A stretch of 64,000 nt of DNA from Lunularia cruciata (taxonomy: Eukaryota > Streptophyta > Marchantiopsida > Lunulariales > Lunulariaceae). The notes under the pieces are model-generated. The model was not told the origin of the DNA and did not search any database. It saw only the letters and a list, made by a program, of their open reading frames with translations. The first letter of the stretch is position 1. Each line of letters begins with the position of its first letter. Shown here one piece after another: positions 11,098-23,694 of this stretch. The translations under genes were made by a program, and so were the position numbers. The stretch spans positions 43,405,001 to 43,469,000 of the forward strand of contig OX419755.1 in assembly GCA_948567375.1 (NCBI GenBank). Direction: 5' to 3'.

Positions 11098-11683
11098 TGT
11101 GACACTTTAGAGTCTATGTATGACTTATGTGTGAGTTGCATTTCTATAGTGTATGATATTGATAACAATGTATGATGTGTAGCAATGTATATACGCACGA
11201 TAACTATCACACCATTTGTAGTGTTTGGACACTAGAGTTACAATGATAGTAGTTAGAGGCATTTTGGTATTTACTCATAGACTATTTTTTGACGGTCAGA
11301 TTTTGTGTTTGGGGTACCAACTTCATGGTGGGACCCACCGTCACTTGCACCATCTGCACCGTCAGGTGTGCCATCAATAGGACCGTTGGGATGAGACCTA
11401 GGTGAAAATCAGGAGTATACCCTAGAAGTGCACCTCCTGAGAGCTCACTTCTTTGATGATGAGCCTTTGAGTTCCTAGCTAGAGTGGATAAAAAGCCGGC
11501 AAGCATCACCTGGAGTCTCTTAGCTAGAGTGGGTGTGGCTTGACTGTAATCAGTGCCCAGTGGTTGAGGATCAAATATTTTGGCACTTTAGAGTCTATGT
11601 ATGACTTATGTGTGAGTTGTACTTCTATAATGTATGATGTTGACAATGATGTATGTTGTGTAGAGATGTATATACGCACAACA
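11098..11683 (+). repeat. B1 3' terminal repeat (LTR-like)
   Basis: It starts TGTGACACTTTAGAG and matches 35761-36420 of B2. A first block of about 105 bp (11098-11202) recurs at the far end (11581-11683, ending ACGCACAACA). The repeat therefore begins and ends with the same sequence. Flanking DNA differs from B2 directly after this second block, which supports it as the element edge. Confidence 0.7.
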
Positions 11684-12299
11684 AAGTAGAAGTTCTATCC
11701 TCTTCTTGTTATATGCAATTTCTAGGATTAAAAAATCACAAGATTCAATGAAATTTCTGTATATATGTTCATTAAGCCTTACTATTATGCGGTCTATTTA
11801 TGGTTCTTATAGGTCTTTGCCTCTGAGGTCTGCATTTGCAACTTTAGGTCATGCGACTTTGGCCTTGTGTTGCTTCTTGAGCTATAGACACCAAATAGAC
11901 TCAAAGATCTTCCAAATTCTTAAGCAACTTTACCTTTTGTGGAGTTTATGGAGTAGTATATAGGTCTAAAATCTCTATAATGACTTCTTCCAATATCGTT
12001 GGTTGGTCAACAACTTATTCTTCCTTTTACTTCTTGAGCTCTTTGGCAAAACTTGCTAATTGTAGTGCTACCTTTCAAGGTAATGATTTTTACCTTTTCT
12101 CCCTCTAACTCTCCTTGGATACTTGCTACTTTTGCTTCCTTTCTCTTCAACTTGTCTTTCTAATTCTACTGCTTTTTCTTACCTCTAAGCCAAAGAGCCC
12201 TTAGGTTTCCTTTTAGTCTATGGATGTCTACTTCAAAGTTCGGTTGGTCAGCATCAATCAAAGTGTTCTATCAATTTAGCTCATAATTATATTGCATCA
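11684..12299. other. Unassigned spacer between B1 and remnant C
   Basis: AT-rich sequence without a recognisable coding motif. The open stretch at 11706-11963 shows no family features. It may be the lost 5' part of element C or old intergenic DNA. Confidence 0.4.
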
Positions 12300-13090
12300 A
12301 GTTGTTTACCTTTATAGGAAGATGGAGGAAAAAAACATGAATCATGAGCAAGAAGTCCTAAGATGAAGGCGTGAATGGAATTTTTACTACAAGAAGTCAA
12401 AGTGTGCCTTTTTGCAAAAGGAAGTTACCTTCTTTGGTCATATGGTTTCACCAAAGGGGATCAAGATTGAAGAGGAGAAAATCAAGGCCATATTTGATTG
12501 GCCTACTCCAAAGGATGCCATAAAACTATGGGCATTTAATGAATTGGAAAAATTTTACCAACAATTCATCCACTATTATGCTCATGTGGCAACACCATTG
12601 ACCAATCTCTTGGGGAAGACCTCAAGCTTTCAATGGACCACCAAGCACAAAGAAGCCTTCCAGAAGCTTAAACATATGGTATCTTCAGACCCATTCTTCA
12701 ATCATATGATCCTCAACTACCTTTTATTGTTGATTTTGATGCTTCTAACTTTGATATTGAAGCTATGTTGCAACAAGAATTTCTAGATGGGTTACATCCC
12801 ATTGCCTTTGTATCTCATTGACTAAACACCGCAAAAAGAAATTGCTCTAATTGAGATTGATAACAACTAGCAATAGTATATGCCACCAAGTTATGGGGAC
12901 ACTATCTCTTGGGGAAAGAAGTGATCATGCAAATTTATCACAAACCCTTGTTGGAGACATTAAATTTGGAGCACATAAAGAGTTGATATCATTGATAAGA
13001 GGAACAACTATAGTTGTTTGACATCAAACTTGAGTACAAACCTTGGTAGATTCCATATCATCCTTGATGCCCTATCATGATGACCTAATT
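12300..13090 (+). pseudogene. Chromovirus C: RT thumb and RNase H remnant
   Basis: The RT thumb reads KKSKCAFLQKEVTFFGHMVS, followed by the connection region and RNase H start (VDFDASNFDIEAMLQQ, with its Asp, near 12735). Stops and shifts are frequent. RT palm motifs upstream are missing. It is another Ty3/gypsy lineage, distinct from A and B by sequence. Confidence 0.82.
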
Positions 13091-13329
13091 TGAAGACGAC
13101 TTCTCTCATCATGATGGCAATTAAGACAATATCAATTGACTCAAAAGTCCAAATCAAGTTTAGGACTGCTTTAGAACAAGACTCCTTCTTTTAGATGGAA
13201 CAAGGTCATCTTGTAGCACAGGATAAGGAATACAGCACCTTCTCCTTCAAGGAAAATGTTCTATTCTATGAGAATTGGATCTTTATTGTAGCCAAGGGTG
13301 ATCTATGACTTGTGAATCTTCAAGAAGCC

Positions 13330-14410
13330 CACAACTTACCAATTGTTGCTCACATGAGAAGGGACAAGACCTTGGGTACTTTACAACACCAATGGCATAA
13401 GATGTTTGAGAGTATGTACAATCTTGTGAGAGCTACCAATGCAACAAGGCCAACAACCAAAAACTGAGTGGACTTCTTCAACCACTTCCCATCCCATATG
13501 CTTGATCAGAACATATGAGCTTAAATCTCATCACATCCTTGCCCAAGACAAAGCAAGGTCACATATCAATCATGGTGTTTGTTGATAAGCTTAGTAAGCA
13601 AATCCATTTGGCATCAACCTTTGATAAAATATATGCTCCAACATTGACCCAAATCTACTTTGACAATATCTTCAAGCATCATGGGATGTCTTGGATACTC
13701 ATCTTCAATTGTGATCCTTGATTCATCAATTTTTTGTGGCAAACACTCTTCCAACTACTTGGCACCAAGCTTATGTTATCCATGACCTATCATCCTCAAA
13801 CTTGTGTATAAACCAAATGTGCAAATCACACCTTTGAGAATATGCTTCATTCCTTTTTCAATGTTCACCATACCAATTGGGATGAATGTCTTGAAGCTGC
13901 TAAGTTTACCTACAATAATTACAAACAAGCAAGCATTGGATTCTCTTCCTTCTTCCTTAATTTTGGCCAAGCTTCACTTGTTCTAGATTCCCTTCTTGCT
14001 CTTCCTCCATCTCATGTCCCCATACTTCCACCTTCTTGACTATCCAAATATCTATAACAAGCCAAATCTTATGTCATTGTTCTCAAAATTATGAAACTCA
14101 TCAAAAACAATTCGTGAACCAACATTATCATGGTCTAAGCTTTCAACTTGATGATAAGGTCATGCTTTCTTCTAGAGACCTACCCTTCCCACTTGATACC
14201 CAAGTTTGTAAACTTACTACTAATTGGACAGATCCATTTGATATCACTCAAATCATTTCTCTTGTTGCTTATCAACTTTCCTTGCTTTGTCATATGCGCA
14301 TCTACCCTATCTTTCATATTTCCAAGTTGAAACCCTTTGTTTCTAATCCATCTTCCAATTCCTCTTATGTCCAACTCCCTCCTTCTTCTATCCTTATCCA
14401 TGATCATTAG
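13330..14410 (+). pseudogene. Chromovirus C integrase
   Basis: It carries PIVAHMRRDKTLG (zinc-binding region), LITSLPKTKQGHISIMVFVD (first Asp position eroded) and YHPQT near 13790, followed by a stop where the DGQxER motif should be. The C-terminal beta domain, QLDDKVMLSSRDLPF to HISKLKPF, is at about 14140-14340. It is heavily mutated, and adjacent pieces lie in different frames. Confidence 0.8.
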
Positions 14411-14580
14411 GACTATGAAATTGATTGTATCCTTGCACATTGCCATATTCAACATGGTTGCTAATAACATACTGAGTACAAAGTCCTTTGGAAAGGGTAT
14501 CCTCTTCATAGTGCCACTTGGGAGCCCCTTTCTCATCTCCATAATGCACAAACTGCCATGAGGGAGTTTGAAGCTTCCAT
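14411..14580 (+). pseudogene. Chromovirus C chromodomain
   Basis: It reads YEIDCILAHCHIQ, two stops, then TEYKVLWKGYPLHSATWEP, the hallmark of a retrotransposon chromodomain. This places C among chromoviruses. The ending near 14590 leads straight to a purine-rich stretch and an LTR start. Confidence 0.85.
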
Positions 14581-14604
14581 GGTGACAAGGACATCACCAA
14601 CTAG

Positions 14605-14617
14605 CAATGGGGGAATA
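14605..14617 (+). other. Polypurine tract of element C
   Basis: Purine-rich stretch around AATGGGGGAATA immediately before the TGTAAC start of the LTR. Confidence 0.6.
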
Positions 14618-15308
14618 TGTAACAATATGGAGTTTATAGATAAATTAGTCAAGACTAAGAAAATAGCAAATAGGCCAAATTAGCCAAGAAATAAGATTAT
14701 TCTATAAGCATCTAGGAAAATACTTGGTAGCTTTCAAGTATCGGGTGATGTGTATGCCAAGTGGTGACTTCTAGGTAGGAGCTCCTTAAGAAGCTTCTTG
14801 GTTAGCCTGACTTGCACTCTAAGAAGACAATGAGACTAACAAAGTAGTTAATAGGCCAAATTAGCCAAGAATTATAATAATATTCTAGAGCATTCATGAA
14901 ACTACTTGGTACCTTCCAAGTATTTAAGTAATGTGCATACCAAGTGGTGATTTCTAGGAGGAAGGTCCTCAAGAAGCTTCTTGGTTAGCTTGGCTTGCAC
15001 TATAAGAATGTGGGTTTTAGGAAGCTTCTTTAGAAGCTTCTCAAGACCTTTGTATATTCCCTATAAATACCAAAGCCCAAGCTCATGCTAGGCATTTGGA
15101 GTTTCTCTCATCTCAGAGTCCCAATGTGATTTTTCACTCAGATCTTCCATTCTCCTATTTCCTCTCCTTGGTCTTTTACAACCTTCATGAAGTCTTCCTT
15201 GTCTAGGTTTTGGCTCTTGTCAAGTTCTTCCTTCCACTTGTCTTGTTTTGCCTTCATGATGTATTTATTCTTGTGCAACTTCTTACTAGCAAAAACAAAT
15301 CAATAACA
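14618..15308 (+). repeat. 3' LTR of element C (right edge approximate)
   Basis: It starts TGTAACAATATGG after the purine tract. The proposed end is CAATAACA. Inside is a diverged tandem duplication of about 181 bp (AGGCCAAATTAGCCAAGAA at 14672 and 14853, AAGAAGCTTCTTGGTTAGC about 182 bp apart). No second LTR is seen, so the edge is inferred from the TG...CA rule only. Confidence 0.6.
15060..15067 (+). promoter_or_regulatory. TATA-like box in the C LTR
   Basis: CTATAAATA lies inside the LTR about 440 bp from its start, a plausible U3 promoter position. Confidence 0.45.
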
Positions 15309-18300
15309 TCAGGCTAGACTTTGTGGTATTAGGAAAGGATCATTTGAAAGAATCTTATGATCTACCTCACTATGTTAAGTACAAAATCTGCCTCATCAAG
15401 AATTGGGGCAAGAACTTTGGTGATCACTTCTTGTTCTTTGTGATGCGCCTCTTCTTGGACTTCATCTACTTCTTTTGCTTCTTGGTCTTTGTTCTTTGGT
15501 CTTTGGCTCCATTGGTGCCAAAATTGCAAGTTCTTCATGCCAAAGATATTCTTGATCTTATTGGTGTCTCATGTTCTAAAATTTGGTCCTTGCCATGTAA
15601 TGGTGAATTCAGATCTAAATATTCTTCATCCTCTTCCAAATCCATATAAGACTCTTGCACAACAACTTGGCATGTGTGGATGATTACTTCATAACCACTC
15701 TTGCTTGTCTATAAAACATGTAAGCCCAATTCACTACCTCTCCTTGATATACATACTCAAAGAAAAGCCTGTTCTCTTTGGTCTGAAAGAATTAATTAGA
15801 GCTTCTACAATTACTCGTTGGGCTTAATCTTTGTAATTAGCTACTTGCAAACCATTCTACTAGTAGTGTGATTCTCAATGAAGGACGCTACTATCTTCTT
15901 GTTCACCTCAACTCCTACATGTCCCAAATTTGGTATCCATGGTGATGATGTTAGTGATAGCTATATCTAATCCAAGAACATTCTTACAATGCTCCTCAAT
16001 CCACTTATAGGGATTCCTCCAAAGGTCTCTTGATGCTATCTCCTTCTTTCTTCTCATTTCATGGATGATTATAGGCAAACTAAGCTCCCAATTTTAGATG
16101 CAAAACATCAAGTGTTTGCTCTAGAGTAACTCACTCTTGCAGTGAATTAACCACGTATCTTGGTAGTGGAGAATAACCTTTGGGTCTTTCTCATTTCTTT
16201 CCCAAGGTTAATCATGTTTCTATCAAAGACTAACTAACTCAAAAGAAAAAACAACTGTAAAGATCTAAGCTCGTCGTACACTTTGAAGATTGAAAACACT
16301 TGACTGAAGTGAAATTACCTGGGATGCAATTGATGTTATAGCCAAGATACTTCAATCATCAAATATGAGTGGTTGTGAAGTAATCATCCACACATGCAAC
16401 GTCTTTGGTGGGTGCAAATGGTCCTTGCCAGCTATTTTTTTTAATTCTGATGGTCACACATTTAAACTTGCATATGGTCTATGATCCCAAAGATCTTTCA
16501 CTCCAAAGAATCTTTGTACTTGATGTCTTTGCTTCTAACCTTTCTTTAGACTTGACTTCTTTGTACCTATTCCTTCATACTAAACTTTTATTTGTAGTTG
16601 CATGTTTTGTACTTGATATATAAAAGGATACAATCTAAGATATACATGAACAAGAAGTTCCTTTCCTTATCTTCATCAAAAGGAAGAAAGAACAAAAATT
16701 ACAGCTTTTGCAAAAAGGTGAAAAACACTGTTATTATTCGAGAGTATCATTAACTCCATCCATCACATTCTTGCTATGCTACCAATGGATAAGACCAGAA
16801 TCCAAGAAAATAAGTGTGGAAAATAAAAGAGAAGAAATGGACAAAAAATGAAATAGGCAAAATCCAAATATTATGGATAGCACAAGACACTATTATTTAT
16901 ACTCAAGGTGGGTCCAAGCTTGCTTCTTAGCAAAGTTAGTTTTTAACTTCCCTGCCAACTTACTCAATCTTTAGGAAGGTTCCCAAGAATTTCAATCTTA
17001 GGAGGTTATTGAATCCTCAATAGCCTACTTAATCATCAATCAAGAAAGGTCCTCCGTACCTTTTGAATATCCCATTTATAACACTTCTTGTTTTTACAGT
17101 ATCTTCTAGAAAACTCTAGTGAATTAGTTGCCAAAATACTTCTACCTAGTTATTATTGTAAATTCTTGTACTATTGAATTCCCGATCTCCTAGAGTATAC
17201 ATCATGGAACTCATATCTTTTGTGTTGAGCTTTCTAAGTCAATGGCTTTGTTGAAGAGAGCTGGGAAGTATTTTCACGACAAAGATTCTTAGACTTGTGA
17301 GAAAGTGTATACTTTAAGTTTGAGCCTTACAAAACTCACATCTTCTTCAATGTTGAGCTTTTTGGGGCCTTGCTTTTGGTAGAAAGTGCTTGTAAGTGGA
17401 AGAAAAGTTTGTATGTGAATTCTTTTTCAACCATGAAACATCAAGAGGTTCAAATCTAGCTCCAACCTTAAATCAAGGCAAAAGGGTTGTGAAGTTCAAA
17501 CTCAAAAACCTAAAGCACAAACTTGAAGAAAGAAATATAGATAATGAAATAGCAATAAAGTCCAATGTAATTCAAGCTCATTCGAAGCTCACTCAAAATA
17601 ATAAGCAAAAACATATGAGAGTTTACTAGATCTCATTTTTTTATGTGCATTCCATAGTCTTAGTTTATGAGGGTACATATTTTAGATCATAACAACATCA
17701 AGAAAAGAAAAGAAAATGCAGTTTTAGTATTTACTATTTTGCATTACCATTTTTTAAACTAATGCTTTATTATTAGGTTAAATAGCACACATATGTTATT
17801 TTATAATGCTTATTCTCCCCTGGTCAAAGTGTATGTGTGATAGTTTTTACCATACTAAACTCCCTATTTGACATAAATATACTATAAAAGTTACTTTTAC
17901 AAGATGGGAATCCTTGATCTTCTTCAGTGCTACATCTACAAACTACACCTTGGCGAGGGACAAAAACAAAGTTGCAGAATAGATATAATCAATCTAATGA
18001 AGATATGCAACTGCATCTTTGCACCTTGATTGAATATGCTTCCATCTTTTCAAATCGGTTGGAGCATGCAGAAAAAAATTAAGAGCCATAGCTAAACGCA
18101 CCTAGGAGCTAAAGCTCAAATTCTATCCTAAATTCCTAAATATGACTCTCATCCCCTCGGTAATTTGGGGCCAATCTTTTAGGTTGGAACATAGCTCAAA
18201 TAACCAAGCAAAAAATCGAGGCTTGGGTCCAAGCCAAAAGTCCGAGAATCCATTTCGAAGTTTTGGGCCGGAACCCTAGGAAGTACACTCCCAAATCGCG

Positions 18301-19700
18301 AGCCAAAAGCCCAGAGGTCTGCCTTAGAGTTCTAGGCCATAAGTCCAATTTAGGGTTCCGGTGGGGCCCAAAGGCTCATATATCTTGAGACAAAAGTTTG
18401 ACAAGTTTTCCCCGAGAATCAAAGAGCCCGTCCCAAAGTCCAAGAAGCCTATCCGAAAGGGTTAGGCCCAAAGTTATAAACAAATTGCGAAACCAACATA
18501 GAAATTGGAATTGGTAGTTTGAGACGTTTAAAACCACCACAAAATTGACGTACAACATTCATAATTCAGTTGGGACTTACATAGCTAAGCACCTGACCAT
18601 TTACAATTGGATATGAAATAGAAGATAAACACATCAATTAAACATATGTTGCCATTTAAAGTACATGATGAGGCTTTTGCCTCCTTTCGATTTTAGAGTA
18701 CGATAGTACCTAATTATTTTTTGTTTTGTATTGGTTCAATGGCATATGGTAAAAATCTGAAGCATCATTTTTTAATCCATAACTCTTGGTATGAAATAGA
18801 CTAAACCTTGGTAAGTGGATTAAAACTTGATTTAAAAGATCAAACCAGCCTGATACTTTGCCAGTCGCTCCTCTCCATTTGTGAGTTAAAGTATGACATA
18901 CATGCAGCAAATCAACTTGTATGATCTTGTATTCAAACTTTTCACAAGTTATTAGTAACAAATAGACAGTGGACAGAATCTATATTTTCCAATTTTTCTT
19001 TTGCTCTCTGCCTCGGTGTTGACGTTTGCCTCCGCATGGCACGCAAGTTCATCACTCGTTAATGATATATTTCTTTTGTTGAGACTTTGATGAAAACCTT
19101 GGATGGATATGGTGAATGTTAAAATCAGGATAGTTTGGATTTGTTAGAGATCAAGAGTAATCAGTCCTTGACAAAACTCACTAAAGACTTACTACTCATT
19201 AGGTCTGCCCGGCAATTTACTTTCCTATGTTTCTTCTTGGTTGGAAACCTATCTGCAACTCGTTGCTTCCACGTCCCCTTTTTGATGAACAGATTTGCAC
19301 TGAGCAAAAAGGCTTTTTGTCTTGAAGTGGGAAACTCAATGCAAGTTCACAATCAAGCAGCAATCTAAAGCATAATCGTTTTTTTTTCTTTTTAAGTTCT
19401 TAAAAACATAACCTGAATATGTGTTGTATATTTCACCACTTTAGCATTTTAAATCTTCTACTTTCCTTCATGTTGTAACTGCTATATCCTCCAATTTTCC
19501 TTGAGAATTCTTATCTTTCCATCTAGCTGTTCCTCTTCCTTGTTCTGTTTTCGTTTATGATTTTCTTAGAAGTAATTTTTATCTCATTAATTAACAATGT
19601 GTAGGTCAATTATGAGAATTGTTATCCTGTCCCCTTTGCTACAGTATGCGCTTTTCTCTTTCAAAATCACTTATTTGCTCGTCAGGTTGTGACTTCACCA
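15309..19700. other. Gene-poor stretch with degenerate sequence
   Basis: No intact gene is seen. On the minus strand a coding-like fragment appears near 15960-16060 (NPYKWIEEHCKNVLG, then TMDTKFGTCRS) and another near 16100-16150 (VTLEQTLDVLHLKLGA). I recognise neither, and both have stops. A 33-bp imperfect inverted repeat pairs about 15672-15704 with 16366-16398 (GTGTGGATGATTACTTCATA on the left). 18100-18480 is modestly GC-richer with short repeated phrases. Confidence 0.4.
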
Positions 19701-19732
19701 CCACTCTCTTGTTTCAGAAGCTAGTGAGAATT

Positions 19733-19826
19733 GAATGAAAATTAAAATATCACTACTTTCCTATCCTTTTACATTCTTAGAATGAAAATTGAAATATCAC
19801 TATTTCCCTATCCTTTTACATTCGTA
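19733..19826. repeat. Two-copy 47-bp tandem repeat
   Basis: GAATGAAAATTRAAATATCA begins at 19733 and again at 19780. A partial third copy (CCTACTTTCCTATCCTTTTA) lies at about 19963. Confidence 0.8.
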
Positions 19827-19829
19827 AAT

Positions 19830-19965
19830 TTCTCATATAGGCTCTATTGAGGCTTAGCTCATTTAAAAAAAAATTTATTTTTTATAAAATATTTCTTTTT
19901 TCTCTCCCTTATAGGGCTTGATGGAGTCTCCCCTCCTTCGTTTTTTCTACGTGATCGCCTTCCTA
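19830..19965 (+). repeat. Dispersed repeat R (copy 1)
   Basis: It shares CTCTCCCTTATAGGGCTTGA and a following ACGTGATCGCC with three other copies at 20038, 20700 and 34835. The GGGGCTTAGCCCC core is eroded here to GAGGCTTAGCTC. Confidence 0.6.
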
Positions 19966-20037
19966 CTTTCCTATCCTTTTACACTCACCTATCTAAATAG
20001 AGATGAGCAGCAGTATCACTCTTCACACCAATAGTAT

Positions 20038-20140
20038 TGGGGGCTGAGCCCCATGTTACCTCACACGTTTTATGTTTGTACGGCTTGACTTGATGGTCGT
20101 CCCATTCTTCTTGTTATCGTACGCGGTCGATCGCCGTGCG
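20038..20140 (+). repeat. Dispersed repeat R (copy 2)
   Basis: It contains GGGGCTGAGCCCCATGTTAC, GTACGGCTTGACTTGATGG and TACGCGGTCGATCGCC, in the same order as the other copies. Confidence 0.6.
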
Positions 20141-20699
20141 TAATTCACTCGTCTACATTATAAAACCAGAATAAAGTCTAGCTGTATGTGCGTTTGGGTA
20201 TCAGGATTGCCATGACACGTCAAACTGCAGATGGACCGGTTAAGACTTTCTACCACCAACGGGAGGGGTGCCGCCAAGTTTAGGTTATTGTTAGGTCCTG
20301 TTTAGGTTACTCGTTCCTCCTTCAGAAGTGTGTACGGATCAGGAAGGTTCCAAACATCGCGGGCATTACGTTACCTCTCTTGCGTCACAAATGCTGACAA
20401 TATGTGTTACGCGATGCTGCTGCATCTTCACAAACTCGGGGTTCTGTGCAAACTGTGCACAGGAACAGCACCGAGCAGACCTCGATAATTCAGTATCATC
20501 AAAGCATTCATGTCCTCAGCACAATCGCGACGAACTGATGTGGCTTTCGTTGGGCCGGTTTGAGATACGCCAAACCATTTTTTCATGATTCGGATTTCTA
20601 TTCCCTTTACCACGATGTGTATTTGGGGCTTTGTTGGCCCACCTTTCGTAGACAGTACGATTTGTATAGCTCAGATATCTTAAGTGCAGTAGTGCAGAT

Positions 20700-20835
20700 T
20701 TCTCATATAGATTCTATTGGATCTTAACCCTATGTTACCCTTTTTTGTCTCTCCCCTGTACTATGTTACCCTTATCTGTCTCTCCCTTGTAGGGCTCTCG
20801 CTTCTTTTTACGCGGTCGTCTTTCGTCACCTTTCA
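20700..20835 (+). repeat. Dispersed repeat R (copy 3)
   Basis: It contains CTATGTTACCCTTTTTTGTC, then a second CTATGTTACCC about 40 bp on, CTCTCCCTTGTAGGGCT and TACGCGGTCGTC. Internal duplication makes this copy longer. Confidence 0.6.
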
Positions 20836-20840
20836 AAAGG

Positions 20841-22849
20841 CTTATACCTTTTGCACTACGTTAAATATATTTACTTATTTATACCAATTTTTATTTGTAA
20901 ATTAAATTTATAAAAATTATATTTCAGTACTGCCGAGTTGAAACGAATGAAATTAGCTCCAAATATTTTCTATTTGTAAAGTTCTCCGAAAAAGTTTATT
21001 TGTCCTGTATGTTTACATTCATAAGTATCTTCTAATAGGAAACAATGCACTAGTATAAACTATGCGTGGGTTATAGCTAGAGACTATGAAATGATGTGCA
21101 TCGTGTACTCGTTATATACATTATTATACATATTTCCCAAGAACTTCGTGTGCTTGGTATGCCCTCTACTTGATATTCACCAGATTAGAAGACTTATTAC
21201 CGTTTACTTAAATAATACTTTCTTAAACTTGATGCTCACCGGTTTAGAAATATTATAATCATTAAATTATATCATTAATTTCCAAAAAAATGTATATGTT
21301 ACAATACCGAACAAGTCATACAGTAGTTAGGACAAAAGTTAAAATGGGTATCCAAAGTTCGCAACGATACACTTACTGTGTGATCTCTAATTTAGATTAG
21401 TGGTGATTTCTGCGGCAGACGCACTTTTTCTTTCCATACATATTGCCAACTTTTGCTTTACTTCACCATCCCTATTAAAAGATATTTGAATTTCCTGGCG
21501 TCTAAAGTAAAAGTGTATATATAGTCCCCAGATTATTAGATAGATGGGCAGACTGTATGAAATCTTCGTTGGAAGCTGCCAACTTTCACGATGATGTTGA
21601 ACAGTTGCGACGTGTTAGAATGAAAGACGTATTTGCATAAGAGAGAACTGCTGGTGCTTCACAGTCGACCTTTTGACTTAAGAACACAACTCAGGTCATG
21701 AAGAAGTTTCCTAAGTCAAAGATCACTGTATCTCTTTGCTGGTGATATATTGACACATTTATAGCGTGAAGCTTCAAGCAGCACCCCGGGAGCTGAAGTA
21801 AGGGCACTGATCAGATATTTTGTGAAGACATGAAGGGTGACTGACGCGGTCTTCTCATCTGGCTTGGCAAGCCACAAGATGGCCTCAATACAACAAGTGC
21901 CTCCAACTGCGTCAGAATGGGATTTTCTAATATTTTGCTCATATTATATTTGGCATCGATACGTCATCTTCCGGAGTGCATGTACTCCGCGAGATTGACG
22001 GTCTCCACTTCTGCGTACAACATATCACCTTCTTTGAACCCAATTCTGGGCCAGGATATAACCAGATCAAGTATGTGAATTGAGTGTCCGCCACGAAAGG
22101 GAGAACACCTGATTGTTCTTGATTTCACGATACTGAGTGCTATGGAAGCCCCACATGGACATGTTCACGATCTACCCCATTAAAGAAGTGGAAAAAATAT
22201 AGGTTTACATCAAAGTTCAATTTGGAATAAGTGTTAACAAAAATAACACCACAGATTTATACGAGACTAAATGAAACACAAAATGTAGTGCAGATTTAAT
22301 TTTGATGCACAGTTTCATATAAAACTGTAAAATCAAGGAAAGTCTTAAGTGTAGTTCTATAGTCGTCCAAGAACTGAGAGGCATTTTCAAGGAACATAGA
22401 TATATTTCAATTGCTTTTCAGAATGACAATGAGTGACTCTTATTAGCTGCAAAACAACAGAACATGGAAGGTTAAGGATTTGCCTGAATGTACTGCAAAA
22501 TATATCGAACTTGAACACGCCTCTCATATGATCATGAGTGCTATCTAGAAAAAAAAAATTTACTGATATTTTTTAATACATCTTAGATAACTATGTTTTT
22601 AATGATATTTGTTGATATGTCTTAGTTTACGTTGTCAAAGTATGACTCTTACATGATTCATCATAATATTCTATGAAAGTGATTGGAATAATAAGAAAGT
22701 TTCCGTAGAGGACAAAGAGTTTAGTGTTTAGGAGGCACGGGAAGGGTAATAGGAGTAGAGAAGGTTGGAATAATATCGGAGCCAATTTGAGCCAATTTAA
22801 TAGGGTTTTGCTATGATTTTGACAAAAGTTGCAACTTGACAAAGGTTAC
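20841..22849. other. Intergenic, one unrecognised coding-like stretch
   Basis: Mostly AT-rich with no gene. On the minus strand about 21970-22105 can be read without stops (GHSIHILDLVISWPR, FKEGDMLYAEVETVNLAEY). Its composition resembles protein-coding sequence, so it could be an exon relic of a host gene. No splice sites or homologue were recognised. Confidence 0.35.
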
Positions 22850-23694
22850 TATGAAAGGAAAGCATACGAACAAGGAGGAAAAAAAAAACGAAAAATAATG
22901 AGGGAGGAAATATAAAGAAGTAAGCATACGAACAAAGGGCAAGGAAGCTTAGGGAGGAAGTAAAAGGAAGGCACGATACGGAAATAGGAGTAAAGAAGGG
23001 AGGGTCTAATTTTGGATTGAGCTTGGGATGTGATTTTGTTGCAATTAGAGGAAAGGTGCATTTGAAGGAAAGCGCAAGAACGAAGGGTGGCGACTGAGAG
23101 GAGTGGAGGGAATGCACGGGAAGAATACCAGAGAAGAGAGTGCACGTTTCTGGATTGAGCTTGAGATGGGATTTTGTAGCGATCGCAGGAGATGTGCGAT
23201 CAAAGAAAAACACAAGAACAAAAGGCACGTCGGGGAGACAGTGGGCAGCAAGGAAGAGATACAAGAACGAAAAGCGAGGAGTGACGAAAGCGAAGGCACA
23301 TAACCTGCGATCGAAGGAAATCATAGGGAATGAAGGAAGTGAAAAGAAGGGGAACAAGAGTTGAGAAGGGAGGGCGTGATTTTACGTTGAGCTTGAGATG
23401 GGATTTAGCTGCGATTGGAAGAATTTGCGATCAGAAGAAAGTGCAAGGACCAAAGGCGGAGAGAAGAGGAAGTGCAGGGAATTCAAAGGCATGGAAAGGA
23501 ACTAAATAAGAGTACATATGAGAGGCCCTGGGCATCATTTTGGATTGAAAGGCGGGGAGGAAGTGGAAGGAAGGCACAAAAGAGAAACCAGAGTAGACAA
23601 GAGAGGCCTTGTGCATAATCTTGGACTGAAAGGTGACAGAGTCGAGTGAAGGGAAGGCACATAAGGGAAACAGGAGCATAATAGAGAGACATTA
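22850..23694. repeat. Satellite-like diverged tandem array (left part)
   Basis: Repeated phrases recur every roughly 130-230 bp: GGATTGAGCTTGRGATGKGA at 23013, 23151 and 23384, GCGATCRNAGAAA, and GGGAAGGCACA-like tails. The purine-rich strand gives long antisense open stretches that are not genes. The same phrases resume at 32757 on the other side of an insertion. Confidence 0.75.

Larger units (their letters stand above)
1..11683 (+). mobile_element. Ty3/gypsy element B1 (older, interrupted, 5' end outside window)
   Basis: This is a plus-strand Ty3/gypsy retrotransposon. It is split at 152-6760 by element A and resumes at 6766. Its parts match, in order, a minus-strand relative at 35761-45197: post-protease linker, reverse transcriptase, RNase H, integrase, a PHD-like module and a terminal repeat. 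The gag and protease half lies left of the window. Many stops and frameshifts show it is dead. The family was recognised from domain order and motifs, not by a database search. Confidence 0.85.

Noticed and set aside
15309-15335. TGGTATTAGGAA after the C LTR as a tRNA primer site, making it a 5' LTR
   Set aside because: Only about eight of twelve bases match, and the purine tract and chromodomain on the left show that it is a 3' LTR.
17440-17460. GGTTCAAATCT as a possible tRNA or SINE B box
   Set aside because: No A box at suitable distance and no cloverleaf can be drawn.
22797-23357. Minus-strand open reading frame of 186 codons rich in Phe, Ser and Pro
   Set aside because: It is antisense of the purine-rich satellite. 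Low-complexity composition explains the absence of stops.
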